A stretch of 64,000 bases of DNA from Flavobacterium tyrosinilyticum (lineage in GTDB: Bacteria; Bacteroidota; Bacteroidia; Flavobacteriales; Flavobacteriaceae), in the NCBI RefSeq assembly GCF_023656565.1, contig NZ_JAMOKG010000001.1, positions 1,567,383 through 1,631,382 on the forward strand, read 5' to 3'. Below the pieces are notes generated by a model, which was not told the DNA's origin, made no database searches, and saw only the letters and a list, made by a program, of their open reading frames with translations. Below, piece by piece: positions 52,256-60,620 of the stretch; position 1 is the stretch's first letter, and each line of letters starts with the position of its first letter. A program made the translations under genes and the position numbers.

Positions 52256-52999
52256 ATGAAAAAAATATATTTTGCTTCAGATCAGCATTTTGGTGCGCCA
52301 ACTCCAGAATTGAGTTTACCGCGTGAAAAGAAATTTGTGGCTTGGCTTGATGAGGTTAAAGAAGATGCTGAAGCAATTTTTTTATTGGGAGATTTATTTG
52401 ATTTTTGGTTTGAATATAAAACGGTTGTTCCAAAAGGTTTTGTACGTATTTTAGGAAAACTGGCTGAAATTCGCGACAGCGGAATTCCGATTTATTTTTT
52501 TGTCGGAAATCATGATCTTTGGATGAATGATTATTTTGAAACCGAATTGAATATTCCGGTTTATCACGATAATAAAGAATTTACCTTTAACGGAAAAACC
52601 TTTTTAATTGGTCACGGAGACGGAAAAGGTCCTGGTGATAAAGGTTATAAAAGAATGAAAAAGGTTTTTACCAATCCGTTTTCAAAATGGCTTTTCCGCT
52701 GGCTTCATCCAGATGTTGGCGTAAGTTTGGCTCAATATTTATCAGTAAAAAATAAACTGATTTCTGGTGCCGAAGATGTAAAGTTTTTAGGTGAAGAAAA
52801 CGAATGGTTGGTTTTATACGCCAAACGAAAACTAGAAACCAAACATTACAATTATTTCATTTTCGGACACCGCCATTTACCCATGATTATTCCAGTTGGA
52901 GAAAACTCCGAGTATGTCAATCTTGGCGATTGGATCGGCTATTTTACTTACGGTGTTTTTGACGGCGAAAAATTCGAGCTTAAAAAATTCGAAAAATAA
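52256..52999 (+). CDS. lpxH: UDP-2,3-diacylglucosamine diphosphatase
   Basis: 247 residues, calcineurin-like phosphoesterase. Metal motifs in order: SDQHFG, LGDLFDFWFEY, VGNHDLWM, GHGDGKG, FGHRHLP. It cleaves UDP-2,3-diacylglucosamine to lipid X and UMP in lipid A assembly on the inner membrane. Length and motif order match LpxH of Bacteroidota. Convergent with, and directly abutting, the cytochrome gene. Confidence 0.93.
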   Translation: MKKIYFASDQHFGAPTPELSLPREKKFVAWLDEVKEDAEAIFLLGDLFDFWFEYKTVVPKGFVRILGKLAEIRDSGIPIYFFVGNHDLWMNDYFETELNIPVYHDNKEFTFNGKTFLIGHGDGKGPGDKGYKRMKKVFTNPFSKWLFRWLHPDVGVSLAQYLSVKNKLISGAEDVKFLGEENEWLVLYAKRKLETKHYNYFIFGHRHLPMIIPVGENSEYVNLGDWIGYFTYGVFDGEKFELKKFEK

Positions 53000-54208
53000 T
53001 TACTTTGCATTCGGATAAATTCCGATTTTATGCGTTCGCAAAATGTATTCTGAAAGTTGTTTGCTGTTTGAAAGCTGAAATTTAATTGCTCCAGATGCTT
53101 TTTTCGGCATGTGGCATTCTACACAATTGCTTGCCAATAATTGCTCTGGCATTGTTTTTAAAGTGGTTTCTTTGTGCTTTAAACCTTGATGGCAACTCAT
53201 ACAGATTTTAGAATACGAAGCCAAGTTTTTAGAAGCATTTTCATGCGGATTATGACAGGTAATGCAATCCATTTTATCGCTTTTTATAAAACATTTGCTC
53301 TGCGCCATCAATCGATATTGATTGCCATGAACATCAAAATTTGTTGTGTCATTAATGCTTTTGGTTTCGCGAAAGAACTCCGATAAATTATTTCCAGGCT
53401 TAAATTCAAAACGAGATTTTAATTTCATGCCATCGTTTCCTGCGTGGCATAAAGCGCAGGCATCTAACTTTTGCTGTCTGCTTAAGGTTTTTATACTGGT
53501 AATACTATTGGCAACTTTTACGTTCGGATTTTTTAAATGAAAGTCAACATGTTTTTTAGCAGGACCGTGACAGCGTTCGCAGTCAATTCCGTAAACAATG
53601 GTTTCTTTTCTGATGATATCTTCAACATCCATAGACATCATATTTCTTTCTTCAGAATTTTGATTCACGCTTCGGCTGCTCGCATTTGAGGCATGACAAG
53701 AATAGCAGTCTTTTACCACCATACGGTCAAAATAAGGTTTGTCTGCAGGAAACCCTGGACTTGTTGCCCAGTTATTTATAGAGTGATAAAAAGAAACTGG
53801 CAACTCGTATGTATTATTGTCTTTCCAGTAAACAGAAGTTTGTGCGTGTTTGGTTCCGAATACAATTTCGAATTTGTATTTGGCTGTTTCTTTGCCGTTT
53901 TTATAAACAACTTGGTACAAACTGTCGCCACGTTTTTCCATGACTAGTTTGGTGTCTTTATCGTAAATGAATGTGTGATTTTTAGCATCGAAATCGCCCG
54001 AAACGTTTCCTAAAATTGCTGGAGAAGTTGCTTTAAAGTGCGAACTTTTGAATGCCATTTCAGATTCTACTTTATGACATTGTATACAGCTTTCTGAACC
54101 TGCATAATCGGTTCCTCGAGGATCAATATATTCTTCAGATTTGTTGTTGCAACCTACAACGAGAATTGCCAGAAGTGTAAGAGTTAGTCGAAATACAGCT
54201 TTTTTCAT
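53000..54208 (-). CDS. multiheme cytochrome c lipoprotein, seven CxxCH
   Basis: 402 residues. The lipobox VVGC (Cys about 20) is followed by seven heme-c sites: CIQCH, CYSCH, CERCH, CALCH, CITCH, CMSCH and CVECH. Spacing suggests a decaheme/NrfB-related electron carrier rather than an NrfA enzyme. It would be a periplasmic or outer-membrane lipoprotein in electron transfer. The stop lies next to lpxH on the other strand. Confidence 0.88.
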   Translation of the reverse strand: MKKAVFRLTLTLLAILVVGCNNKSEEYIDPRGTDYAGSESCIQCHKVESEMAFKSSHFKATSPAILGNVSGDFDAKNHTFIYDKDTKLVMEKRGDSLYQVVYKNGKETAKYKFEIVFGTKHAQTSVYWKDNNTYELPVSFYHSINNWATSPGFPADKPYFDRMVVKDCYSCHASNASSRSVNQNSEERNMMSMDVEDIIRKETIVYGIDCERCHGPAKKHVDFHLKNPNVKVANSITSIKTLSRQQKLDACALCHAGNDGMKLKSRFEFKPGNNLSEFFRETKSINDTTNFDVHGNQYRLMAQSKCFIKSDKMDCITCHNPHENASKNLASYSKICMSCHQGLKHKETTLKTMPEQLLASNCVECHMPKKASGAIKFQLSNSKQLSEYILRTHKIGIYPNAK

Positions 54209-54291
54209 TGCTGTAAATATACTTTTTTTTGAATTGAATCAAAATATATTTCAATAATGAAAAAATGCTGTTAAAATATTTAGAATGTTTC

Positions 54292-54648
54292 TTAATTCAT
54301 GCCAACTCCATAAACATATTCATCCAGTTCGATTTTGAACAAAGAACCTTCAACCAAATCTTTAATTGATTTTAATTCGGTCATGTTTACAGCCAAATCT
54401 ATAGAATTGCAAGGTGTTTTCAATAAAAACTTATGGCAAGAATATTTCATTTCGCATGCTTCACAACAAGCATTTTCTATCATGCTGTCTTCAATCAAAT
54501 CGCAAAAATGATTTAATTCCTGAACCGTAAAATAAAAGCCAGTTTCTTTAAAAACCAATTGCACTTTGTCGGAAATCGTAGTATTGTGATCTTTCCAGTA
54601 AAAAGCTATTCCAAAGTTGTTATGATATATCTGCTCAATTTCTCTCAT
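54292..54648 (-). CDS. small conserved protein (DUF6686-like), copy with Cys cluster
   Basis: 118 residues, acidic and soluble. Head: MREIEQIYHNNFGIAFYWKD. A four-Cys cluster CCEACEMKYSC, HKFLLKTPC follow, then EGSLFKIELDEYVYGVGMN. It is a paralogue of the gene at 54747. A -7 box TATATTTG is at 54669-54676. Function unknown; the cysteines might bind metal, but this is inference. Confidence 0.78.
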   Translation of the reverse strand: MREIEQIYHNNFGIAFYWKDHNTTISDKVQLVFKETGFYFTVQELNHFCDLIEDSMIENACCEACEMKYSCHKFLLKTPCNSIDLAVNMTELKSIKDLVEGSLFKIELDEYVYGVGMN

Positions 54649-54668
54649 CGTAAATCCTTTTATTTCAA

Positions 54669-54676
54669 CAAATATA
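54669..54676 (-). promoter_or_regulatory. -7 box TATATTTG
   Basis: Exact TAnnTTTG match 20 bases before the ATG at 54648, so this paralogue has its own promoter. Confidence 0.5.
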
Positions 54677-54746
54677 AATATTATTTATATTAATTCTAAA
54701 TAAAAAAATCATAAAAGTTTGAAAAAGAATATTTGTTGAGAAAATT

Positions 54747-55103
54747 TTAGTTCATACCCGAACCGTAAATATATTCATTAAGATTAAGTCGAAATAATGA
54801 ACCATCAACCAAGTCTTTTATAGAATCTAATTCCATTGGTGATATTTCTAAATCTATAGCAACATATGGTGTTTTCAATAAAAATTTATCGAAGGCGCGT
54901 TTTACACCACGTGCATCATAATCATTATGGTCTGTTACGCAGTCTTCAATTAAATCGTGAAATTCATTTAATTCCTCAACTGAAAAATAAAATCCCATTT
55001 GTTTAAAAAGCAACTGGATTTTATCTGATATAATTTGGTTGCCTTCTTTCCAATAAAATGAAATTCCAAAATCGTTTCGGTATATCTGCTCGATGTCTTT
55101 CAT
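54747..55103 (-). CDS. small conserved protein (DUF6686-like), copy without Cys cluster
   Basis: 118 residues, the same length as its neighbour once the start is put at ATG 55103 (MKDIEQIYRNDFGISFYW). The first 18 codons of the longer frame would begin inside the -7 box TATCTTTG at 55122-55129. The position of the neighbour's Cys cluster reads TDHNDYDARGVKRAF, so the cysteines are absent. Function unknown. Confidence 0.78.
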   Translation of the reverse strand: MKDIEQIYRNDFGISFYWKEGNQIISDKIQLLFKQMGFYFSVEELNEFHDLIEDCVTDHNDYDARGVKRAFDKFLLKTPYVAIDLEISPMELDSIKDLVDGSLFRLNLNEYIYGSGMN

Positions 55104-55121
55104 GGCAATTTTTTTAGGCCA

Positions 55122-55129
55122 CAAAGATA
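55122..55129 (-). promoter_or_regulatory. -7 box TATCTTTG
   Basis: Exact TAnnTTTG match 18 bases before the ATG at 55103. Confidence 0.55.
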
Positions 55130-55173
55130 CGAACTGTTTGTATTAATACTTGACTAAGAAAAGCATAAAAAAA

Positions 55174-55208
55174 AGCTAAAAACCAACATTACTATTTGAT
55201 TTTTAGCT
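55174..55208 (-). terminator. terminator of the recJ-MFS-hydrolase operon
   Basis: Minus strand: AGCTAAAAA / TTTTTAGCT arms with a 17-base loop followed by eight T. Confidence 0.7.
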
Positions 55209-55263
55209 GTTTATAAAGTATTTGTGATTTTGCTTTTTTATGAAATTCTATCTCATAATAAGA

Positions 55264-56178
55264 TTATTTCAGCCAATTTTTTAGCTTAGAAATAAATGCT
55301 GCCTGTTGGTCAACAAATAAATAATGCGAGCAATTATTAAGGAAAGTAAAGTGATTCTCTCCAGTAATTGCCTTAAGAGAATTAATTTGTGCCGATGAAA
55401 AAATACCGTCATCTTTTCCGTAGATTCCATAAATAGGAACTCCAGCAGATTTGATTTTCTTTAAAATCGCGCGCGTATCGATGTTATTTTGTTTTTCATT
55501 TTGATAAAAAACCAATGGTGCATTTTTATTTCGAATATTCGTTTTATAAAATTCTCCAGCTTCATAATCAGAATAAAGCTTTTTAGATTCTGCTGTCGGA
55601 TTTGGCATTTTAAAAAAGCCATTTTCACCAGCAAGTTCAAAACATCCTTTTCTGTATTCGGCTGAGTTTTTATTTAGATTCTCAACAATGCTGATTTTTT
55701 TTAATTGTTCAGAATCGTTGCTGTACTTTTTCTTCAGCGTATTTAAAATGTGATCGTAAGTTTCCTGTTGAGAAAATAAAGCGCCAGCCAAAACCAAAGC
55801 GCTTACATTTTGCGGATATTTATTGGTATAAAGTGTCGCAACTAAACCGCCAAAACTATGCCCCAGAATAATAGCTTTCTTTAAGTGATATTTTGTATAA
55901 ATTGAATTTAGATCCTGAAAAGCTTCTTCGTAAGTAAATTTCGCATTTGGGTCTGCAGATCTTCCTTCGCCTCTTCTATCGTATGCAATAACATAAAAAC
56001 CTTGATTAGCTAGTTTTTGAGCCGTTGTTCCTTCAAATAAGGTTGCGTTGCCGCTAGGACCTCCGTGAATGAAAATTATCGGTTTATTTTTTTCGTTTCC
56101 GTAAGTTTTGACATAAAGATTTTGTCCTTCCGCAAAAAAGGAAAATATTAGAAATAAAGAAAGAAAAAACGACTTCAT
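55264..56178 (-). CDS. secreted alpha/beta hydrolase, prolyl-iminopeptidase-like
   Basis: 304 residues. Signal peptide (MKSFFLSLFLIFSFFAEG-QNLYV), HGGPSGN oxyanion motif as in S33 peptidases, nucleophile in GHSFGG, acid in GKDDGIF and His in NCSHYLF. It would act in the periplasm on peptides or esters. Its start codon follows the MFS stop directly, so it is the last gene of the recJ-MFS-hydrolase unit. Confidence 0.85.
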   Translation of the reverse strand: MKSFFLSLFLIFSFFAEGQNLYVKTYGNEKNKPIIFIHGGPSGNATLFEGTTAQKLANQGFYVIAYDRRGEGRSADPNAKFTYEEAFQDLNSIYTKYHLKKAIILGHSFGGLVATLYTNKYPQNVSALVLAGALFSQQETYDHILNTLKKKYSNDSEQLKKISIVENLNKNSAEYRKGCFELAGENGFFKMPNPTAESKKLYSDYEAGEFYKTNIRNKNAPLVFYQNEKQNNIDTRAILKKIKSAGVPIYGIYGKDDGIFSSAQINSLKAITGENHFTFLNNCSHYLFVDQQAAFISKLKNWLK

Positions 56179-57462
56179 CTATTCTAATTTATGATGATCG
56201 TCCATATCTTTTTTCAAATCTAAATTTCTAAATGTTGGCGATTTCAATGCAGTAAAAACTACAGTTAAGAGTGTAACACTTCCTCCAAAAACAACAGAAG
56301 TAACAGCTCCCATCAATTTGGCAGTTGCACCACTTTCAAAAGCACCTAATTCATTTGAAGATCCAACAAAAATCGAGTTTACGGCACCCACGCGTCCGCG
56401 CATATGATCTGGAGTTTTAAGCTGTAGAATAGTCTGACGGATTACCACTGAAATTCCATCAGCCAATCCGCTTAAAAATAAGGCGAAAACAGAAAGCCAG
56501 AAATAAGTCGATAATCCAAACAGGATGATGGATAAACCAAAAACAAAAATGGCAATTAAAAGTTTCTTTCCTGCATTTTCATACAAAGGTACGTAAGCCG
56601 AAATGAGCATCGTGATAAAAGCACCTACAGCAGGAGCGGCTCTTAAAATTCCGAAACCTTCAGAACCCACTTTCAAGATGTCTTGTGCAAACACAGGCAA
56701 TAATGCAACGGCACCTCCAAAAAGGACAGCAATCATATCGAGTGATAATGCACCAAGAACAATTTTGTTTCTGAATACAAATGTCAAACCTTCCATAAGA
56801 CTGTCTTTTATAGATTCTCCCATTTTCGGATTTACAATCGGTTTTTGGCTGATTTGTGATAAGGCAATTAACGAAAGAATTGAAAATCCAAAAACCAAAC
56901 ACATGGACCAGTGAACACCAATCCAATTAATAGAGAATCCAGCTAGTGCAGGTCCCATAACGGCTCCAATCTGCCAAACCGAACTACTCCAAGTTGCAGC
57001 ATTTGGATATACTTTTTTAGGAATGATCAACGATAAAAGAGAGAAAATAGTCGGTCCCATAAAAGAACGAACGATTCCGCCAAAAAATACTAAAGCGTAA
57101 ATCGAATACAAAATAACATGTGTAGACCAGCCACCAACAACTTTTGGCCAAGTCAATAAGAAAAGTCCAAAACTAATTACTGAAAATCCTAAAATACACT
57201 TTACCAATAAGCCTTTCTTTTCTCTTTGATCGACAATGTGTCCTGCAAACAAAGACATTGAAACGGCAGGAATAATTTCCATTAAACCAATAATTCCTAA
57301 AGAAAGTGGGTTTTTGGTTAAACTATACACTTCCCATTCAATAACAATAAATTGCATAGACCAGGCAAAAACCATGGCAAAACGCAATAATAAAAATATG
57401 TTGAATTCTTTATATCGAAGCGCCTGATAAGGATCGGGTTTGTTGGATTTAATTTCTTCCAT
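56179..57462 (-). CDS. MFS transporter (EntS-like)
   Basis: 427 residues with about 12 membrane helices. It has the MFS loop 2-3 motif GHIVDQREKKG and the central KDSLMEGLTFVFRNK loop as in MFS_3/enterobactin-exporter-like proteins (permeases with AAPAVGAFITMLI). The substrate is unknown. Its 5' end overlaps recJ by 14 bp, so it is co-translated. Confidence 0.88.
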   Translation of the reverse strand: MEEIKSNKPDPYQALRYKEFNIFLLLRFAMVFAWSMQFIVIEWEVYSLTKNPLSLGIIGLMEIIPAVSMSLFAGHIVDQREKKGLLVKCILGFSVISFGLFLLTWPKVVGGWSTHVILYSIYALVFFGGIVRSFMGPTIFSLLSLIIPKKVYPNAATWSSSVWQIGAVMGPALAGFSINWIGVHWSMCLVFGFSILSLIALSQISQKPIVNPKMGESIKDSLMEGLTFVFRNKIVLGALSLDMIAVLFGGAVALLPVFAQDILKVGSEGFGILRAAPAVGAFITMLISAYVPLYENAGKKLLIAIFVFGLSIILFGLSTYFWLSVFALFLSGLADGISVVIRQTILQLKTPDHMRGRVGAVNSIFVGSSNELGAFESGATAKLMGAVTSVVFGGSVTLLTVVFTALKSPTFRNLDLKKDMDDHHKLE

Positions 57463-59152
57463 TTGTTCTAATGTCTTTCAGCATAAGCTGTGTTGAAACA
57501 GTTCCGTTCCATTCGTTTTCGGCAATGCAATATGCCAATTGAAACGGATTTTGATTTTTTACAATATTCAGTTTTTTCCCTAATCCGAAACCAATCGCAG
57601 CGATTCCGTCTGAGTTGTTTTGTTTGGCAAAAAGCCTTAAATGTTCTTCTTCTGCACCTAAAGTTTTAGCGTAACCTGTATCAATAGCATTTTCAGTCAT
57701 AAAAACAGGCGTCATATTCTGAGGTCCGAAAGGTTCGAATTGTTTTAGAATTCGAATTAATTTGGGTGTTATATCGGAGAAATTGATTTCGGCATCGATC
57801 TCAATTTCTGGAGTAAGCATTTCGGGTAAAATAGTTTCAGAAACCTGTTTTTCAAAAGCATCTTTAAAAGTTTGATAGTTTTCTGCTTTCAAAGTCATTC
57901 CTGCAGCGTACATGTGACCTCCAAATTGTTCCAGATGTTCGGCGCAGGCGTCTAAAGCATTGTAAACATCAAAACCTTTTACAGATCGGGCAGAAGCTGC
58001 GTATTTGTCGCCGCTTTTAGTGAAAACCAAAGTCGGACGATAATACGTTTCAATCAATCTTGAAGCCACAATTCCGATTACGCCTTTGTGCCAGTCTTCT
58101 TGGAAAACAACGGTCGAAAAACGTTCTTCTTCGTTGTTTTCTATAATCTGCTGAAAAGCTTCTTTGGTGATTTTTTTATCTAAATCTTTTCGATCTGCGT
58201 TGTATTGCTCAATTTCTGAAGCAAATTGCTGTGCTTGTTCAAAATTGAATTCGGTTAACAATTCAACAGCGTGATTTCCGTGTTTGATTCTTCCTGCCGC
58301 ATTAATTCTTGGCGAAATAATAAAAACGACATCGGTAATATCGAGAACTTTCTTTTTTACCTGATGTGTTAAAGCTTTAATTCCAGGTCTTGGTTCGCTA
58401 TTAATAACTTTCAATCCGAAATGTGCTAAAACACGATTTTCTCCCGTAATAGGGACAATATCTGCAGCAATTGCAGTAGCTACTAAATCTAGATAAGGAA
58501 CTAAATCTTCAATCGTTTCATTTCGATTTTGTCCTAAAGCCTGAATCAGTTTAAAACCAACTCCGCAACCGCACAATTCATCGTAAGGGTAGGAGCAGTC
58601 TTCTCTTTTTGGATCTAAAACAGCCACGGCCTCTGGAAGAAATTCTCCGGGGCGGTGGTGATCGCAAACAATAAAGTCAATGTTTTTTGCTTTCGCGTAG
58701 GCGATATGATCAATCGATTTTATTCCGCAGTCTAGAGCGATAATTAAAGAAATTCCGTTGTCATCTGCATAATCAATTCCTTTGTAGGAAACGCCATAAC
58801 CTTCGGCATAGCGATCGGGAATGTAAGTGGCAATGTTGGGATAATGCGATTTTAGATACGAAGATACCAAAGAAACGGCTGTTGTTCCGTCAACGTCGTA
58901 ATCGCCAAAAACTAAGATGTTTTCTTCGTTCTGAATGGCTTGTTCAATTCGGGCAACAGCTTTATCCATATCTTTCATCAAATACGGATCGTGTAAATGT
59001 TCTAAAGAAGGACGAAAGAAATTCTTCGCCTCATCAAAAGTTTCAATACCGCGCTGAATCAAAAGCGTTGCTACAAAATCTTCTACATTTAAGGCTTGCG
59101 CCAAATGTTTGACTTTTTCTTCAGAAGGTTTTGGTTTTAAGGTCCAACGCAT
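57449..59152 (-). CDS. recJ: single-stranded-DNA-specific exonuclease RecJ
   Basis: 567 residues, DHH family. Motifs: I DYDVDGTTA (about 84-91), II DCGIKSIDH, III CDHHRPGE, plus SPRINAAGRI and HKGVIGIVASRL; the DHHA1 and OB-fold parts follow. It degrades single-stranded DNA 5' to 3' with Mn/Mg in recombination and repair. Heads an overlapping operon with the MFS gene and a hydrolase. Confidence 0.95.
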   Translation of the reverse strand: MRWTLKPKPSEEKVKHLAQALNVEDFVATLLIQRGIETFDEAKNFFRPSLEHLHDPYLMKDMDKAVARIEQAIQNEENILVFGDYDVDGTTAVSLVSSYLKSHYPNIATYIPDRYAEGYGVSYKGIDYADDNGISLIIALDCGIKSIDHIAYAKAKNIDFIVCDHHRPGEFLPEAVAVLDPKREDCSYPYDELCGCGVGFKLIQALGQNRNETIEDLVPYLDLVATAIAADIVPITGENRVLAHFGLKVINSEPRPGIKALTHQVKKKVLDITDVVFIISPRINAAGRIKHGNHAVELLTEFNFEQAQQFASEIEQYNADRKDLDKKITKEAFQQIIENNEEERFSTVVFQEDWHKGVIGIVASRLIETYYRPTLVFTKSGDKYAASARSVKGFDVYNALDACAEHLEQFGGHMYAAGMTLKAENYQTFKDAFEKQVSETILPEMLTPEIEIDAEINFSDITPKLIRILKQFEPFGPQNMTPVFMTENAIDTGYAKTLGAEEEHLRLFAKQNNSDGIAAIGFGLGKKLNIVKNQNPFQLAYCIAENEWNGTVSTQLMLKDIRTNGRN

Positions 59153-59160
59153 GGGTGGGT

Positions 59161-59270
59161 TGATTTTAGATTATTGATTTTAGATTTTAGATTTTTGATT
59201 TGTCGTAGATGATCTTAAAGTGCTTGATTTTTAAGATCTGAAATCAAAAATCGTTTATCAAAAATCTTAA
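59161..59270. repeat. low-complexity TTTAGATT repeat upstream of recJ
   Basis: TGATTTTAGATTATTGATTTTAG-type units and their reverse complements (AAATCAAAAATCG, CAAAAATCTTAAA) forming a loose inverted repeat. Resembles 32706-32814. No gene. Confidence 0.6.
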
Positions 59271-59276
59271 ATAGAA

Positions 59277-59621
59277 TTATTTCAATTCAAGGGCATTTCC
59301 TTCAAACTGAATTCCATCCCAACCTAAGTTGATGAAATTTCTAATGTTTTGGTGATTTGTTCCATTTGGATCGCCTAAAACTTCTTCAAAATAAAATGCT
59401 CCAAAACACGCCAATGTTTCTTCTTTATTTAGGTTCTGCAATTTCGCGAAAGAAAACAATTTGCAAGAACCTGAATTTTCGCCAGCTGCATTATGCTGAG
59501 TTCCGTTTTGAAAAGCGGTTGGAGTAAAGTTGTAATTTTCTTCGATTACTGCAATCGTTTCAGGAAATGTGATTTGTGTTGGAGTTTGTTTTACTTTTTC
59601 TAAAAAGGCTTGAATGCTCAT
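59277..59621 (-). CDS. HopJ type III effector family protein (PF08888-like)
   Basis: 114 residues: FLEKVKQTPTQITFPETIAVI, then NYNFTPTAFQNGTQ, NSGSCKLFSFAKL, and YFEEVLGDPNGTNHQNIRNF. These are the conserved blocks of the HopJ family, which is widespread in bacteria without type III secretion, so the effector label should not be taken literally. Cytosolic; function unknown. Confidence 0.85.
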   Translation of the reverse strand: MSIQAFLEKVKQTPTQITFPETIAVIEENYNFTPTAFQNGTQHNAAGENSGSCKLFSFAKLQNLNKEETLACFGAFYFEEVLGDPNGTNHQNIRNFINLGWDGIQFEGNALELK

Positions 59622-59694
59622 GTTGTTATTTGTTGTTTTTTTGCCACAGATTAAAAGGATTAAAAAGATTTTTTTCTATGTGATTTTTTAACCA

Positions 59695-59745
59695 CAAATT
59701 ACACAAATTTCCGCTAATTAAATTTGTGCTAATTTGTGTAATTTG
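59695..59745. repeat. inverted repeat with perfect 15-bp arms
   Basis: CAAATTACACAAATT (59695-59709) and AATTTGTGTAATTTG (59731-59745) with a 21-base loop, set in a TTGCCACAGATTAAAAGGAT...-type intergenic repeat (59643-59760). It lies between rsmI and the HopJ-like gene. Confidence 0.75.
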
Positions 59746-59789
59746 CGGTAAATCCCAACATTAATCTATGTCAATTTTTAATATTGTTT

Positions 59790-60509
59790 CTATTCTTCTT
59801 CGTCCTTAGAATACTTACTTTTTTTTGCTTCTTTTTCTATTGTCTTCCCTGCAACAACAACTACGATTTCGCCTCGTGGTGCTGTTTTTTCAAAATGCGC
59901 TAAAACTTCTTTTGCAGTTCCGCGTACATTTTCTTCGTGTAATTTTGATAATTCGCGTGAAACGCAAACTTGTCGGTCTTCTCCAAAATATTGCACAAAT
60001 TCGGCTAAAGTTTTAACGAGTTTATGCGGAGAAACGTATAAGATCATCGTTCGGGTTTCTTCGGCTAAAGCCAAAAAACGAGTCTGACGTCCTTTTTTAT
60101 CAGGCAGAAAACCTTCAAAGACAAATTTGTCATTTGGTAATCCGCTATTTACCAATGCAGGAACAAAAGCCGTTGCTCCAGGAAGACATTCTACTTCGAT
60201 TTTATTTTCTACGCAAGCGCGTGTCAATAAAAATCCGGGATCTGAAATCGCTGGAGTTCCAGCATCTGAAATCAAAGCGATGGTTTCGCCAGCTTTCAAA
60301 CGCGCAATTAAGTTTTCGGTTGTTTTATGTTCGTTGTGCATATGATGGCTGTGCATGTGCGTGCCAATTTCAAAATGCTTCAACAATTTTCCGCTTGTGC
60401 GGGTATCTTCTGCCAAAATCAAATCGACTTCTTTTAAAACCCGAATGGCTCTAAAAGTCATGTCTTCAAGATTGCCAATTGGCGTTGGAACGATATATAA
60501 TTTTGACAT
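59790..60509 (-). CDS. rsmI: 16S rRNA 2'-O-ribose C1402 methyltransferase
   Basis: 239 residues, tetrapyrrole-methylase-like fold. Signature LYIVPTPIGNLEDMTFRAI and LAEDTRTSGKLLKHF, then ISDAGTPAISDPG and CLPGATAFVPAL. It methylates the ribose of C1402 in 16S rRNA with S-adenosylmethionine. C-terminal tail is Lys/Glu-rich. Confidence 0.95.
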   Translation of the reverse strand: MSKLYIVPTPIGNLEDMTFRAIRVLKEVDLILAEDTRTSGKLLKHFEIGTHMHSHHMHNEHKTTENLIARLKAGETIALISDAGTPAISDPGFLLTRACVENKIEVECLPGATAFVPALVNSGLPNDKFVFEGFLPDKKGRQTRFLALAEETRTMILYVSPHKLVKTLAEFVQYFGEDRQVCVSRELSKLHEENVRGTAKEVLAHFEKTAPRGEIVVVVAGKTIEKEAKKSKYSKDEEE

Positions 60510-60521
60510 AATTTATTTTAA

Positions 60522-60615
60522 AGTTTGAGCACGAATTGCACGAATTGGCACAAATTCTAATTTCTCTAAAAACTGCATCCAGCAAAATTCGTGTTAATCT
60601 GTGAAATTTGTGTTT
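60522..60615. repeat. intergenic repeat of the ACACAAATT family
   Basis: GAGCACGAATTGCACGAATTGG and AAAATTCGTGTTAATCTGTG pieces in opposite orientation. Related to the block at 59643-59760. No gene. Confidence 0.5.
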
Positions 60616-60620
60616 TATTT

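Noticed and set aside
59277..59621. HopJ-like gene as evidence for type III secretion
   Set aside because: The family is common in bacteria with no such system, and no secretion genes are nearby.
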